Positions 34,386 to 43,241 of a stretch of DNA of 57,093 nucleotides are shown one piece after another (position 1 is the stretch's first letter; every line of letters begins with the position of its first letter). Source of the stretch: an uncultured Clostridia bacterium (lineage in GTDB: Bacteria > Bacillota > Clostridia > TANB77 > CAG-508); the NCBI GenBank assembly GCA_944388705.1, contig CALXJU010000008.1, forward strand, positions 1 through 57,093, read 5' to 3'. The translations under genes were made by a program, and so were the position numbers. The notes under the pieces are model-generated. The model made no database searches. It had not been told where the DNA came from and saw nothing but the letters and a program-made list of their open reading frames with translations.

Positions 34386-36029
34386 ATGAAGATAACATTT
34401 TTAGGGGCAACTAAAACTGTAACAGGTTCAAACTTTCTAGTAGAAGGAGCAGGTAAAAAATTTATAGTAGATTGTGGTATGTTTCAAGGAAAAGCAGATG
34501 TAGAAAAAGAAAATTTTGAACCATTTGAATATAATCCTTCTGAAATAGATTTTATGTTATTAACACATGCACACATAGACCATTCAGGAAGAATTCCTAA
34601 ATTATATAATGAAGGATTTAAAGGACCAATATATGCACAAAAAGCTACTTGTGATTTATGTGGAATTATGTTACCAGACAGTGGACATATTCAAGAAATG
34701 GAAGCACAATGGAAAAACAAAAAAAGAGAAAGAAAAGGTGAAGAACTAGTCCCACCACTTTATACAGCAGAAGATGCGATAAATTGTCTTGAATTATTTG
34801 TACAAGTTAAATATGATGAAATAATCCAAGTAGATGAAAATATATTTGTAAGATTTAATGATGCTGGACATATGCTAGGTTCAAGTATAATAGAAGTATG
34901 GGTAAAAGAAGATGGAAAAGAAACAAAAACAGTATTTACAGGGGATATAGGAAATAATGATATCCCACTACTTGCATCACCAACAATGATAGAAAATTGT
35001 GATTATTTAGTTATGGAATCAACATATGGAAGTAGATTACATATGAAAAATAACCAAAAGGCAGAAATGTTTTTGGATATTGTATCAGAAACAATTGATA
35101 ATGGAGGAACTGTTGTAATTCCATCATTTGCAGTTGGAAGAACACAAGAAATATTATATGAATTAAATAAAATAAAACAAAGCAGAGATGATGAAGAATT
35201 TAAAAGAAAATACAGTACTTTAATGAAAGTACCAGTATATGTTGATAGTCCATTAGCAATATCAGCGACAGAAATATTTAAACAAAATATGGATTTATTT
35301 GAAGATGAAGTAAAAGAAGAAATGGAAAAAGGAGATAATCCTCTAGAATTTCCCGGGTTAAGATTTACACAAACTGCGGATGAATCAAAAGCATTAAATG
35401 AAAGTACAGAGCCATCAATTATAATTTCTGCAAGTGGAATGTGTGATGTTGGAAGAATAAAACATCACTTGAAACATAATATATGGAATCCTAAAAGTAC
35501 AATTTTATTTGTAGGATATCAAGCACCAGGAACATTAGGAAACTTAATAGTAAATGGGGCTAAAAAAGTAACAATATTTGGAGAAGAATTTGCAGTTAAT
35601 GCAAGAATTGAATATATAGAAGGATATTCTGGTCATGCTGACCAACAATGGTTAATGAATTTTGTATATTCATTTATAACAAAACCAAAACATATATTTT
35701 TAGTACATGGAGAAGATGAATCACAAGAGGTATTAAGAAATAAAATATTAGAAGAAACAGGAATAGGTGTTTCAATACCAGAATATGGTGAAACATATGA
35801 ATTATGTGATGAATTAAAAATTGTTAATAAAATTAAAATTAAAAAATCTAATTCTATTAAATATGAAATTTTAACAAGATTATCTAGATTACAAAATGAA
35901 ATAAAAGATATGGAAGTCATAGTAAGACAAGATGTTGAAGATGTTCATTTACGTGATGAAGATATGTTTAGAATAAATGAAAAAATAAAAGATTTAGAAA
36001 AACAAATAGTAAATATAATAGAAGGGTAA
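34386..36029 (+). CDS. Beta-CASP metallo-beta-lactamase family ribonuclease
   Basis: 547 aa. The N-terminal metallo-beta-lactamase part has the zinc motif LLTHAHIDHSGR near residue 60 and FNDAGHMLGSS near residue 160; FTGDIGNND and MESTYGSRLH follow. The beta-CASP insert shows IPSFAVGRTQEILYELN, ISASGMCDVGRIKHHL and the C-terminal GYSGHADQQWL and FLVHGEDESQ histidine motifs. This is the CPSF73/YSH1-like group of RNA-processing enzymes, distinct from RNase J, which has a different length and C-terminal domain. A short coiled coil ends the protein. Its RNA targets are unknown. AAGGAG precedes the ATG; GH15 follows after 14 bp. Confidence 0.92.
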   Translation: MKITFLGATKTVTGSNFLVEGAGKKFIVDCGMFQGKADVEKENFEPFEYNPSEIDFMLLTHAHIDHSGRIPKLYNEGFKGPIYAQKATCDLCGIMLPDSGHIQEMEAQWKNKKRERKGEELVPPLYTAEDAINCLELFVQVKYDEIIQVDENIFVRFNDAGHMLGSSIIEVWVKEDGKETKTVFTGDIGNNDIPLLASPTMIENCDYLVMESTYGSRLHMKNNQKAEMFLDIVSETIDNGGTVVIPSFAVGRTQEILYELNKIKQSRDDEEFKRKYSTLMKVPVYVDSPLAISATEIFKQNMDLFEDEVKEEMEKGDNPLEFPGLRFTQTADESKALNESTEPSIIISASGMCDVGRIKHHLKHNIWNPKSTILFVGYQAPGTLGNLIVNGAKKVTIFGEEFAVNARIEYIEGYSGHADQQWLMNFVYSFITKPKHIFLVHGEDESQEVLRNKILEETGIGVSIPEYGETYELCDELKIVNKIKIKKSNSIKYEILTRLSRLQNEIKDMEVIVRQDVEDVHLRDEDMFRINEKIKDLEKQIVNIIEG

Positions 36030-36043
36030 GAAAGGAAAATGCA

Positions 36044-37939
36044 ATGGGAAAATATTTAAATGAAGCAATAATAGGAAATAAAAATATGTTAGTAACATTT
36101 TCAGATAGAGGAGAAATGTTAAGATTATCATATCCAAATAGAGATAATAGGCAATATATAAAATTTTTTAATACAGGAGTAAAAATAAATGATTCAGATT
36201 TAATATATTTACATGAAGATGTAAATAATACATATTTACAATATTATGATACAGATACAAATATACTAAATACAGAAATAACTAATACATATTTTAATTT
36301 AAAAATATTACAAACTGATTTTGCAACAATGAAAGAAGATATATTAGTAAAAAAATATACATTTATAAATGATGGAAATATAGAATTAGATGTAAAATTT
36401 TTAATACATTCTGAATTATTATCAGACCAAAACAATTTCGTAGGAGCAATGAAAATAGATACAGGAATGATTCAATATGCACATGATTTTTCTGTTGCAA
36501 CATTTTCTAAACAAAAACTATTAAGTCATCAAATAAATGGTTCGATTAATACAATACATTCAGGAATTATACATGATAAAGATTATATAGGAATGTCAAA
36601 AGAATCAAGTATTAGTTATGATATAGGAAAAATTGAACCAGGTGAAAAAAAGGAATTAGAAATATATGTATATATAGATGAAAACAAAAAAACAATGAAA
36701 TTAATAGAAGATGAGATAGAAAGAATTAAAAAAATCGATTTTAATAAAGAATATACTCATGTAAAATCATATTGGAGAAAATATGTAAAAGAACATAATG
36801 GACTAGAATTAAAAGAACCAACAAATAGTTATGAAGAAAAAATACAAGATATATATAGAAGAAGTATATTATTATTTCCATTACTAACAAATCAAACTAC
36901 AGGAGGTGTAATAGCAGCACCAGAAGTTGATGAAGAACTTACTCAATGTGGAAGATATGGATATTGTTGGCCACGTGATGCAATATTTATTGCAAAAGCA
37001 CTAGATATATTGAAAATGACAAAAGAAACAGAAAAATTTTACAGTAATTTTTGTAGAATGACACAAAGTAAAAATGGAATGTGGGAACAACGTTTTTATA
37101 CTGATGGAAAATTAGCCCCATGTTGGGGATACCAAGTAGATGAAACAGCAAGTGTTGTCTATGGAGTATATTCACATTATGAATATACTAAAAATGAAGA
37201 ATTCTTAAAAGCTAATTTACATATGTGTGAAAAAGCAGTAGATTTCTTAAAAAAATATGTAAAAGATATATTAGAAAAAACAGGAATATATCATGTAAGT
37301 TATGACTTATGGGAGATGTATGAAGGAATACATTTATATTCTTTAGCAAGTATTTTTTCTGCATTTGACTCAATGATAAAAATATATGGAGTATTAGGAA
37401 AGAATATTTCTGATTTTGAGAATAACAGGTTAAAAGAAGAAAAAATAAGTAAAAGTATAGATGAAATGTCTAATTTAAAAATCGAAATTAAAAAATATAT
37501 CGATGAAAACTTATATGATGAAAATAGAAAATCATATGTTAGAAATGCAGATGATAAAAGAATAGATATTAGTTTACTTGGAGCAGTTGTTCCATTTAAA
37601 GTATTTTCACCAAAAGAAAAGAGAGTTTTAAATACAGTAGAAAATATAAATTTAACAATTAGAACATATACAGGTGGATATCAAAGATTTGAATATGACC
37701 ATTATAGGAATGGTGCGCCATGGCCAATTGCAAATTTATGGATGACTTTATATTATTTGGAAAATGGAGAAAAAAAGAAAGCAAAAGAAACATTTGATTT
37801 TGTATTAAAAACAGCAGGAAAACATAGCTTTTTAGGAGAACAAATAGATAATAATACCTTAAAACCTAATTGGGTTATTGGACTTGGATGGTCACATGCA
37901 ATGTTTGTTATTGTATTAGAAAAACTCAATAAAATGTAA
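36044..37939 (+). CDS. Glycoside hydrolase family 15 (glucoamylase-like)
   Basis: 631 aa, no signal peptide, so cytosolic. An N-terminal super-beta-sandwich (about 1-245) is followed by an (alpha/alpha)6 barrel. GH15 marks include TTGGVIAAPEVDEE, CGRYGYCWPRDAIFIAKAL near residue 310, MWEQRFYTDGKLAPCWGYQVDET near 350, YDLWEMYEGIHLYSLA near 425, and the C-terminal NWVIGLGWSHAMFVI. The family removes glucose from non-reducing ends of alpha-1,4 or related glucans; exact linkage cannot be told. It probably acts with the debranching enzyme (47090) and phosphorylase (50389) on internal glycogen. It is placed after the nuclease gene by 14 bp. Confidence 0.92.
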   Translation: MGKYLNEAIIGNKNMLVTFSDRGEMLRLSYPNRDNRQYIKFFNTGVKINDSDLIYLHEDVNNTYLQYYDTDTNILNTEITNTYFNLKILQTDFATMKEDILVKKYTFINDGNIELDVKFLIHSELLSDQNNFVGAMKIDTGMIQYAHDFSVATFSKQKLLSHQINGSINTIHSGIIHDKDYIGMSKESSISYDIGKIEPGEKKELEIYVYIDENKKTMKLIEDEIERIKKIDFNKEYTHVKSYWRKYVKEHNGLELKEPTNSYEEKIQDIYRRSILLFPLLTNQTTGGVIAAPEVDEELTQCGRYGYCWPRDAIFIAKALDILKMTKETEKFYSNFCRMTQSKNGMWEQRFYTDGKLAPCWGYQVDETASVVYGVYSHYEYTKNEEFLKANLHMCEKAVDFLKKYVKDILEKTGIYHVSYDLWEMYEGIHLYSLASIFSAFDSMIKIYGVLGKNISDFENNRLKEEKISKSIDEMSNLKIEIKKYIDENLYDENRKSYVRNADDKRIDISLLGAVVPFKVFSPKEKRVLNTVENINLTIRTYTGGYQRFEYDHYRNGAPWPIANLWMTLYYLENGEKKKAKETFDFVLKTAGKHSFLGEQIDNNTLKPNWVIGLGWSHAMFVIVLEKLNKM

Positions 37940-38005
37940 TAAACATAATTCACCAAAATCCTTCAATAAGAATATAATATAATAAAAATATTGGAGGAAA
38001 TCATA

Positions 38006-38152
38006 ATGAAAATCTTAAAAAAGACATTTGGAGTATGTTTAGTAGGATTAGGAATAGGAATATTACTAGTATTATTCCTTCCAATAACAGGATGGTTATT
38101 TCTAATAGGCTTAATAGTAATATTAGTAGGAATATTATGGTTACTCTGTTAA
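38006..38152 (+). CDS. Small two-helix membrane protein, 48 aa
   Basis: ATG behind TTGGAGGA. The sequence starts MKILKKTFGVCLVGLGIGIL, followed by a second hydrophobic stretch that ends in WLLC. Two short membrane helices are joined at LPITGW, and GxxxG-like spacing in the first helix (VGLGIG) suggests packing of helices. I do not recognise a family. It lies 14 bp before spoVM with that gene's ribosome site starting at its stop codon, so the two are probably one transcript. A sporulation role is inferred only from this link. Confidence 0.65.
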   Translation: MKILKKTFGVCLVGLGIGILLVLFLPITGWLFLIGLIVILVGILWLLC

Positions 38153-38166
38153 AAGGAGGTATACAT

Positions 38167-38241
38167 ATGACTATTGTAGTAAAAAAAGTTCCAAAATGTT
38201 TAAGAGGAATAGTAAAATTATTATTTGGAATAAAAGATTAA
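38167..38241 (+). CDS. spoVM: Stage V sporulation protein SpoVM
   Basis: 24 aa: begins MTIVVKKVPKCLRGIVKLLF and ends GIKD. SpoVM of Bacillus is 26 aa with the pattern hydrophobic strand, K-x-P-K-x-L-x-G-I-V, then an amphipathic helix; the PKCLRGIVK core here matches. It is a peptide that recognises the convex forespore membrane, anchors SpoIVA and starts coat assembly. A very strong AAAAGGAGGT lies 6 bp before the ATG. It is easily missed because of its size. In Bacillus spoVM is near rpmB and rsgA; here it is far from rsgA, upstream of clpC. Good evidence that the organism forms spores. Confidence 0.85.
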   Translation: MTIVVKKVPKCLRGIVKLLFGIKD

Positions 38242-38255
38242 TGAATAAAAACAAG

Positions 38256-38297
38256 AAAATAGCACATACCTTATAAGAGAGGAGAGTGCTATTTTTT
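38256..38297 (+). terminator. Hairpin between spoVM and the clpC operon
   Basis: AAAATAGCAC (38256-38265) pairs with GTGCTATTTT (38286-38295), ending in six T, the form of a terminator. The loop holds AGAGAGGAGA, the only ribosome site for the 53-aa ORF whose ATG is at 38298, so the hairpin could also control its translation. Confidence 0.7.
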
Positions 38298-38459
38298 ATG
38301 GATAAAAAACAAAAACAAACAGAACCAGAAGTAGGGGAAGATGCAACACAATATGGAGAATTTGTATCATCATATTTTGCATGGATACCATTACCAGAGC
38401 AGAAAGAAAAAGCAGAAGAAATGGAGAAGATGACAAAGAAAAAAGGAGGGCAAAAATGA
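38298..38459 (+). CDS. Small charged protein upstream of clpC, 53 aa
   Basis: ATG at 38298, stop overlapping the clpC start (ATGA). The protein begins MDKKQKQTEPEVGEDATQYG, has a central aromatic stretch FVSSYFAWIPLP, and ends Lys/Glu-rich (EEMEKMTKKKGGQK). No known family. Its 3' end holds the clpC ribosome site AAAGGAGGG, which favours coupled translation. Its own ribosome site lies inside a hairpin, about 13 bp upstream, so expression is uncertain. In Bacillus ctsR, mcsA and mcsB precede clpC; none is present and this protein does not resemble them. Confidence 0.5.
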   Translation: MDKKQKQTEPEVGEDATQYGEFVSSYFAWIPLPEQKEKAEEMEKMTKKKGGQK

Positions 38460-40888
38460 TATATAAATTCACAAATAAAGCAAAAAAAGTAATAGAAATA
38501 GCAAATGATATATCAATAGAATTAGGACATAAATATATAGGAACAGAACATATTTTATATGGATTAGTAAAAGAAGGAGAAGGCATAGCAGGAAAAGTTC
38601 TATTAAATAAAGGGATAACAGAAGATAAAATAATAAAAAAAACAGAAGAAATGTTAGGAAAAGGTAAACAGATAAAAGAATCAATGGGATTTACACCAAG
38701 AAGTAAAAAAGTATTAGAAAATGCATTTCTAGAAGCTAAAAGGGTTGGATATAATTTTATTGGTACAGAACATTTATTACTTGCAATATTAAAAGAAGAA
38801 GATTGTATAGCTATCAAAATAATAACAGAATTAAATATAGAAATTTCTAAAATATATACAGAAATCGCAAGAGTAATAAATGAAGAAGAAAATCAAGACA
38901 TAAATAAGGAGATAACAAGAGGAAAAGGAAGTTTTGCACTAACACCAACTTTAAATCAATTTGGAGAAGATATAACATTAAAAGCAGAAGAAGGAAAATA
39001 TGACAATATAATAGGAAGAGAACAAGAAATAGAAAGAATAATACAAATATTATCAAGAAGAACAAAAAATAATCCATGTCTAATAGGAGAGCCAGGAGTG
39101 GGAAAAACAGCTATAATAGAAGGATTAGCAGAAAAAATAGTAAATGGAGATGTACCAGAAATATTAAAAGAAAAAAGAATAGTAAATGTAGATATATCAG
39201 GAATGGTAGCAGGAGCAAAATATAGAGGAGATTTTGAAGAAAGAATAAAAAAAGCTTTAAATGAAGTAAAAAAAGTAGGAGATGTAATATTATTTATAGA
39301 TGAAGTACATACAATAGTTGGAGCTGGAGCAGCAGAAGGAGCGATAGATGCAGCAAATATATTAAAACCATTATTAGCTAGAGGAGAAATTCAATTAATA
39401 GGAGCAACAACAATAGAAGAATATAGAAAATATATAGAAAAAGATTCTGCACTAGAAAGAAGATTTAGTCCTGTAAATGTTGAGCAACCATCAGAAAAAG
39501 AAACAATAGAAATTTTAAAAGGAATAAGAGATAAATATGAAGCACATCATAATGTAAAAATTACAGATGAAGCAATAGAAACAGCTGTAAAACTATCATC
39601 AAGATATATAACAGATAGGTTTTTGCCTGATAAAGCAATAGATTTAATAGATGAATCAGCATCACAAGTTAGAATGAAAATATATAATGAACCTGATGAA
39701 ATAAAGATGTTACAAGAAAAAATTGATATTATAATGAAAGAAAAAGAAGAAGCAATATATAATCAAGAATTTGAAAAAGCTGCAACAATTAGAGATGAAG
39801 AAAAAGAGTTAAAAGATAGATTAGAAAAATCATTAAATTTATGGAGGAAAAAGAAAACTAAAGATATTATAGAAATAACAGAAGATAATATAACAGAAGT
39901 AATTTCTAAATGGACAGGAATACCTGTACAAAAACTATCACAAGATGATAATGAAAAATTAAAAAATCTTGAAGAAAAACTACATGAAAGAATAATTGGT
40001 CAAGATGAAGCTGTAAAAGCAGTTGCAAAAGCAATAAGAAGAGGAAGAGTAGGATTAAAAGACCCCAAAAGACCAATAGGCTCATTTTTATTTTTAGGAC
40101 CAACAGGTGTTGGAAAAACAGAACTTTCAAAAGCAATTTCAGAAATATTATTCGAAAATGAAAATGCAATGATAAGACTTGATATGTCAGAATATATGGA
40201 ATCACATTCAGTTTCAAAATTAATAGGTTCTCCACCTGGTTATATAGGATTTGATAATGGAGGACAATTAACAGAAAAAATTAGAAGAAAACCATATTCA
40301 GTAATATTATTTGATGAAATTGAAAAAGCTCATCCTGATGTTATGAATTTGTTACTTCAAATATTAGAAGATGGAAGATTGACTGATTCTCAAGGTAGAG
40401 AAGTGAACTTTAAAAATACTGTAATAATTATGACATCAAACTTAGGGGCTAGACATATTACTGAAAAGAAAACTTTAGGATTTGGAGAAACCTCAAAAGA
40501 AAATGAAGAATATGAAGAAATAAAAAAAGAAGTTATAAAAGAATTAAAACGTGAATTAAGACCAGAATTTATAAATAGAATAGATGAAATAATTGTATTC
40601 CATAAGTTAAATGATGAAGATATGAAAAAAATTGCACAAATTATGCTAAAACAAGTTGAAAACAGATTAAAAGAACAAAAATTTTTAATTGAAATTGATG
40701 AAAGTGTAGCATCTCTGATAATTGACAAAGGTATTGATAAAACATTTGGTGCAAGACCATTACGTAGAACAATACAAAATTTAATTGAAGATAAAATATC
40801 AGAAGAGATTTTAGATGGAAAACTAAATAAAAATAAAAAATCTACAATAAATGTAGTAGAAAATGAAATTGTAGTTAATCAAAAATAA
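38456..40888 (+). CDS. clpC: ATP-dependent Clp protease ATP-binding subunit ClpC
   Basis: 810 aa. The start at 38456 gives the family N terminus (MIYKFTNKAKKVIEIAND), with AAAGGAGGG upstream; an earlier in-frame start adds basic sequence overlapping the preceding ORF. Two Clp_N repeats (1-150), AAA+ module 1 with GEPGVGKTA near 214 and FIDEVHTIVGAG, a short middle coiled coil with a UVR-like part (YNQEFEKAATIRDEEKELKDR near 440), then AAA+ module 2 with GPTGVGKTE near 550 and LFDEIEKAHPDV. LGFGETSKE near 675 is the loop that docks on ClpP. It unfolds regulators and damaged proteins for ClpP. CtsR and McsAB genes are absent here, and no CtsR site was seen. Confidence 0.96.
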   Translation: MIYKFTNKAKKVIEIANDISIELGHKYIGTEHILYGLVKEGEGIAGKVLLNKGITEDKIIKKTEEMLGKGKQIKESMGFTPRSKKVLENAFLEAKRVGYNFIGTEHLLLAILKEEDCIAIKIITELNIEISKIYTEIARVINEEENQDINKEITRGKGSFALTPTLNQFGEDITLKAEEGKYDNIIGREQEIERIIQILSRRTKNNPCLIGEPGVGKTAIIEGLAEKIVNGDVPEILKEKRIVNVDISGMVAGAKYRGDFEERIKKALNEVKKVGDVILFIDEVHTIVGAGAAEGAIDAANILKPLLARGEIQLIGATTIEEYRKYIEKDSALERRFSPVNVEQPSEKETIEILKGIRDKYEAHHNVKITDEAIETAVKLSSRYITDRFLPDKAIDLIDESASQVRMKIYNEPDEIKMLQEKIDIIMKEKEEAIYNQEFEKAATIRDEEKELKDRLEKSLNLWRKKKTKDIIEITEDNITEVISKWTGIPVQKLSQDDNEKLKNLEEKLHERIIGQDEAVKAVAKAIRRGRVGLKDPKRPIGSFLFLGPTGVGKTELSKAISEILFENENAMIRLDMSEYMESHSVSKLIGSPPGYIGFDNGGQLTEKIRRKPYSVILFDEIEKAHPDVMNLLLQILEDGRLTDSQGREVNFKNTVIIMTSNLGARHITEKKTLGFGETSKENEEYEEIKKEVIKELKRELRPEFINRIDEIIVFHKLNDEDMKKIAQIMLKQVENRLKEQKFLIEIDESVASLIIDKGIDKTFGARPLRRTIQNLIEDKISEEILDGKLNKNKKSTINVVENEIVVNQK

Positions 40889-40935
40889 AATAGATAGATG
40901 AGGTATTATGAATTAGATACCCATCTATCTATTTT
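40887..40935. terminator. Bidirectional terminator at the 3' ends of clpC and a - strand gene
   Basis: A 14-bp stem AAAATAGATAGATG (40887-40900) / CATCTATCTATTTT (40922-40935). The left arm overlaps the clpC stop codon, and the right arm lies within the last codons of the - strand gene ending at 40906. Confidence 0.85.
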
Positions 40936-41241
40936 AATCTCTTTATATTTTTTTAGAACTTCATCATATTTTTTAAATTCATCTTCCCACACGATATCAG
41001 GTATTTTGTCAAAAGCAGTGAAAACTTTTTCTGCTTCTAATAAATATACTACTTGTTGTTGAGGAGTAAGTTTTTCATATTTTTTTGAAAATTCATATAA
41101 TTTATCTAAAATTTGGTTTGCTTCTATAAAACTCCAAAAATCTTTTACATTAATTCCAGCTAATTTAATCTGCATAACAGCATATGCGATTAAAGCAAAT
41201 ATAATAAAAATTAATACATATATTAGTACTAATAATGTCAT
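40906..41241 (-). CDS. Hypothetical membrane-anchored protein, 111 aa
   Basis: The start at 41241 is chosen for AGAGGTG 7 bp upstream; the frame opens 20 codons earlier without such a site. One N-terminal membrane helix (TLLVLIYVLIFIIFALIAYAVM, residues 2-23), then a soluble helical domain of about 85 aa with FWSFIEANQILDKLYEFSKKYEKLTPQQQVVYLLEAEKVF. Not recognised. It is monocistronic with a good promoter and a shared terminator, so it is probably real. Confidence 0.7.
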   Translation of the reverse strand: MTLLVLIYVLIFIIFALIAYAVMQIKLAGINVKDFWSFIEANQILDKLYEFSKKYEKLTPQQQVVYLLEAEKVFTAFDKIPDIVWEDEFKKYDEVLKKYKEIKIDRWVSNS

Positions 41242-41272
41242 GTGTTTCACCTCTTTTTTTATTACACATTTC

Positions 41273-41301
41273 ATTATAACATATTTTTGTAATAAATGCA
41301 A
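41273..41301 (-). promoter_or_regulatory. Promoter of the 111-aa membrane protein gene
   Basis: On the - strand TTGCAT (41296-41301), 17-bp spacer, TATAAT (41273-41278). Confidence 0.7.
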
Positions 41302-41327
41302 ATTTTAGAAAAAGTGGAAAAATTCAC

Positions 41328-41356
41328 TTGAAATATTCATAAACTTATCTTATAAT
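41328..41356 (+). promoter_or_regulatory. Promoter of the CDF transporter gene
   Basis: TTGAAA (41328-41333), 17-bp spacer, TATAAT (41351-41356). It lies back to back with the - strand promoter at 41273-41301. Confidence 0.72.
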
Positions 41357-41388
41357 AATATTCATGTATAAAAAGGAGAGTGTGTACT

Positions 41389-42258
41389 ATGGAAGACAGA
41401 TTTAAAGTTACAAAAAGAGTTGGTACATTTGGAATAATTGGAAATATATTTTTATTAGCAATAAAAGCAACTGTAGGATTTGCTAGTAAAAGTCAAGCAA
41501 TGATAGCTGATAGTGTAAATAGTGCTGGAGATATATTTGCATCATTAATGACATTTATAGGAAATAAAATAGCAAGTGCACCAAAAGATGAAGACCATAA
41601 TTTCGGACATGGAAAAGCAGAATATTTATTTTCATTATTTATAGCAATATCAATGATATTAGTATCTGTAAAAATGATAATAGATGCAATAATGTCATTG
41701 TTTAATGGAAATGAAATAATTTTTTCGTGGTGGCTTGTAATAGTTTGTATTGTTACTATAATTGTAAAATTGATATTATTTATATATACTCATTTAATGT
41801 ACAAAAAATATAATAATTTATTAATAGAAGCAAGTATGGAAGACCATAGAAATGATTGTATTATAACAACTTTTACTTTAATTTCAACTTTTTTATCATT
41901 AAAAGGAATAAATTGGTTTGATAGTGTTGTTGGAATTGGTATATCAGCATGGATTTGTAAAACAGGAATAGAAATTTTTATGGAAAGTTATAATATTTTA
42001 ATGGATGTTTCAATAGATGAAGAAACAAAAGATATTATACTAGATTTAGTACATGGATATAAAGAAGTAAAAGAAATAAATGGAATTTCATCAACACCTG
42101 TTGGTTATCAATATATAATATTTTTAACTATTGCAGTTGATGGTAATATGACTACTTTTGATAGTCATACTCTTGCAGATAATTTAGAAAAAAATATTGC
42201 AGGATTAGATAAAGTGTATAAGGCAATTGTGCATGTAGAACCATTTTTGAAAAAATAG
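41389..42258 (+). CDS. Cation diffusion facilitator family metal transporter
   Basis: 289 aa. ATG at 41389 has AAGGAG 10 bp upstream; the GTG at 41380 is too close to it. Five or six membrane helices precede a ~80-aa cytosolic domain. Family marks: SKSQAMIADSVNSAGDIFAS (helix 2 metal-site region), EDHNFGHGKAEYLFSL near residue 70, and SMEDHRNDCIITT (helix 5). The C-terminal domain has the ferredoxin-like fold of the family and ends HVEPFLKK. Exports divalent metals such as Zn, Mn or Fe against protons; the metal cannot be told. Monocistronic. Confidence 0.93.
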   Translation: MEDRFKVTKRVGTFGIIGNIFLLAIKATVGFASKSQAMIADSVNSAGDIFASLMTFIGNKIASAPKDEDHNFGHGKAEYLFSLFIAISMILVSVKMIIDAIMSLFNGNEIIFSWWLVIVCIVTIIVKLILFIYTHLMYKKYNNLLIEASMEDHRNDCIITTFTLISTFLSLKGINWFDSVVGIGISAWICKTGIEIFMESYNILMDVSIDEETKDIILDLVHGYKEVKEINGISSTPVGYQYIIFLTIAVDGNMTTFDSHTLADNLEKNIAGLDKVYKAIVHVEPFLKK

Positions 42259-42300
42259 AAAAGGGAAAAAAGGGGAAGTCCCCAAATTTCCCTATTTTTT
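42253..42300. terminator. Bidirectional terminator built from a GGGGAxGTCCCC repeat
   Basis: Nested pairing of AAATAG..AGGGAAA..GGGG with CCCC..TTTCCCTATTTT around AAGT. It overlaps the stop codons of both convergent genes. The GGGAAAAAAGGGGA part matches the degenerate last unit of the array at 32792-32826, so a repeat has become the terminator. Confidence 0.75.
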
Positions 42301-43191
42301 ATCTGTAAAGATTTCTTTAGCTGCACCTAATCCACTTAAAGCACCTGTTGCTTCGAAAGGAATAAATACTTTATTTGCATCACCTTTAGCAATTTCTTCA
42401 AGAGCTTCAAGAGATTTAATTTGAACAAGTTTTTCATCAGGGTCAGCATTTTTGATTGCTTCATAAACCATTGCGATTTCTTTAGATTTAGCTTCAGCAA
42501 CTGCTTTTATAGCTTGAGCCTCACCGGCTGCCCTTCTAATTCTAGCTTCTCTATCAGCTTCTGCTTCTAGTATAGCAGCAGCTTTTTTACCTTCTGCAAT
42601 AGTAACAGCAGATTGTTTTTGAGCTTCAGCTTCAAGAATTAAAGCTCTTTTATTTCTTTCTGCATTCATTTGTTTTTCCATAGCATCTCTAATATCTGCT
42701 GGTGGAGTAATATCTTTTATTTCAACTCTATCAATTTTACATCCCCATCTATCAGTAGCTTCATCAAGAATTGTTCTTAATTCAGCATTTATGCCATCTC
42801 TTGAACTAAATGTAGCATCTAAATCCATTTTACCAACAATATCACGAATTGTTGTAATAGCAAGATATTCAATACCTTTTTTCAAACTTTGAATTTCATA
42901 AACTGCTTTTGCTGGGTCAGTTATTTGATAGAATACTACAGTATCAATTGTAATAGTAACATTATCTTTAGTGATAACACCTTGTGGTGGAACATCCATT
43001 GTTTGTTGTTTTAAGCTAACTACACTTCTAACATGGTCAAAAAATGGAATAATAATTGTAAGACCTGCATCTGCAACTTTATGGAATTTACCTAACCTTT
43101 CTATAATATAAACTTCTGATTGTCTAACAACTTTAATTGATTTAACTGCTATAATTACTATTATAATTAGTAATGCGATTAAAACATACAT
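42292..43191 (-). CDS. SPFH/Band 7 (stomatin/prohibitin-like) membrane protein
   Basis: 299 aa. One N-terminal membrane helix (about 2-17), then the SPFH domain: VRQSEVYIIERLGKFHKVA, FDHVRSVVSLKQQTMDVPPQ, YEIQSLKKGIEYLAITTIRD, GCKIDRVEIKDITPPADIRDAM. A long Ala/Glu-rich coiled coil (ALILEAEAQKQSAVTIAEG) drives oligomer ring formation. Such proteins form cage-like membrane microdomains and pair with NfeD proteins, which is exactly the gene upstream. AGGAGG precedes the ATG. A 6-bp hairpin (GACAAG/CTTGTC, 43206-43222) lies between the two genes. Confidence 0.95.
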   Translation of the reverse strand: MYVLIALLIIIVIIAVKSIKVVRQSEVYIIERLGKFHKVADAGLTIIIPFFDHVRSVVSLKQQTMDVPPQGVITKDNVTITIDTVVFYQITDPAKAVYEIQSLKKGIEYLAITTIRDIVGKMDLDATFSSRDGINAELRTILDEATDRWGCKIDRVEIKDITPPADIRDAMEKQMNAERNKRALILEAEAQKQSAVTIAEGKKAAAILEAEADREARIRRAAGEAQAIKAVAEAKSKEIAMVYEAIKNADPDEKLVQIKSLEALEEIAKGDANKVFIPFEATGALSGLGAAKEIFTDKK

Positions 43192-43241
43192 AAAATCCTC
43201 CTTCTGACAAGCTTTACTTGTCTTAAATATAATTAATTATT

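Noticed and set aside
38035..38241. A 68-codon frame covering spoVM
   Set aside because: Its upstream part is a shifted frame of the 48-aa membrane protein gene; the AAAAGGAGGT site and family likeness put the real start at 38167.
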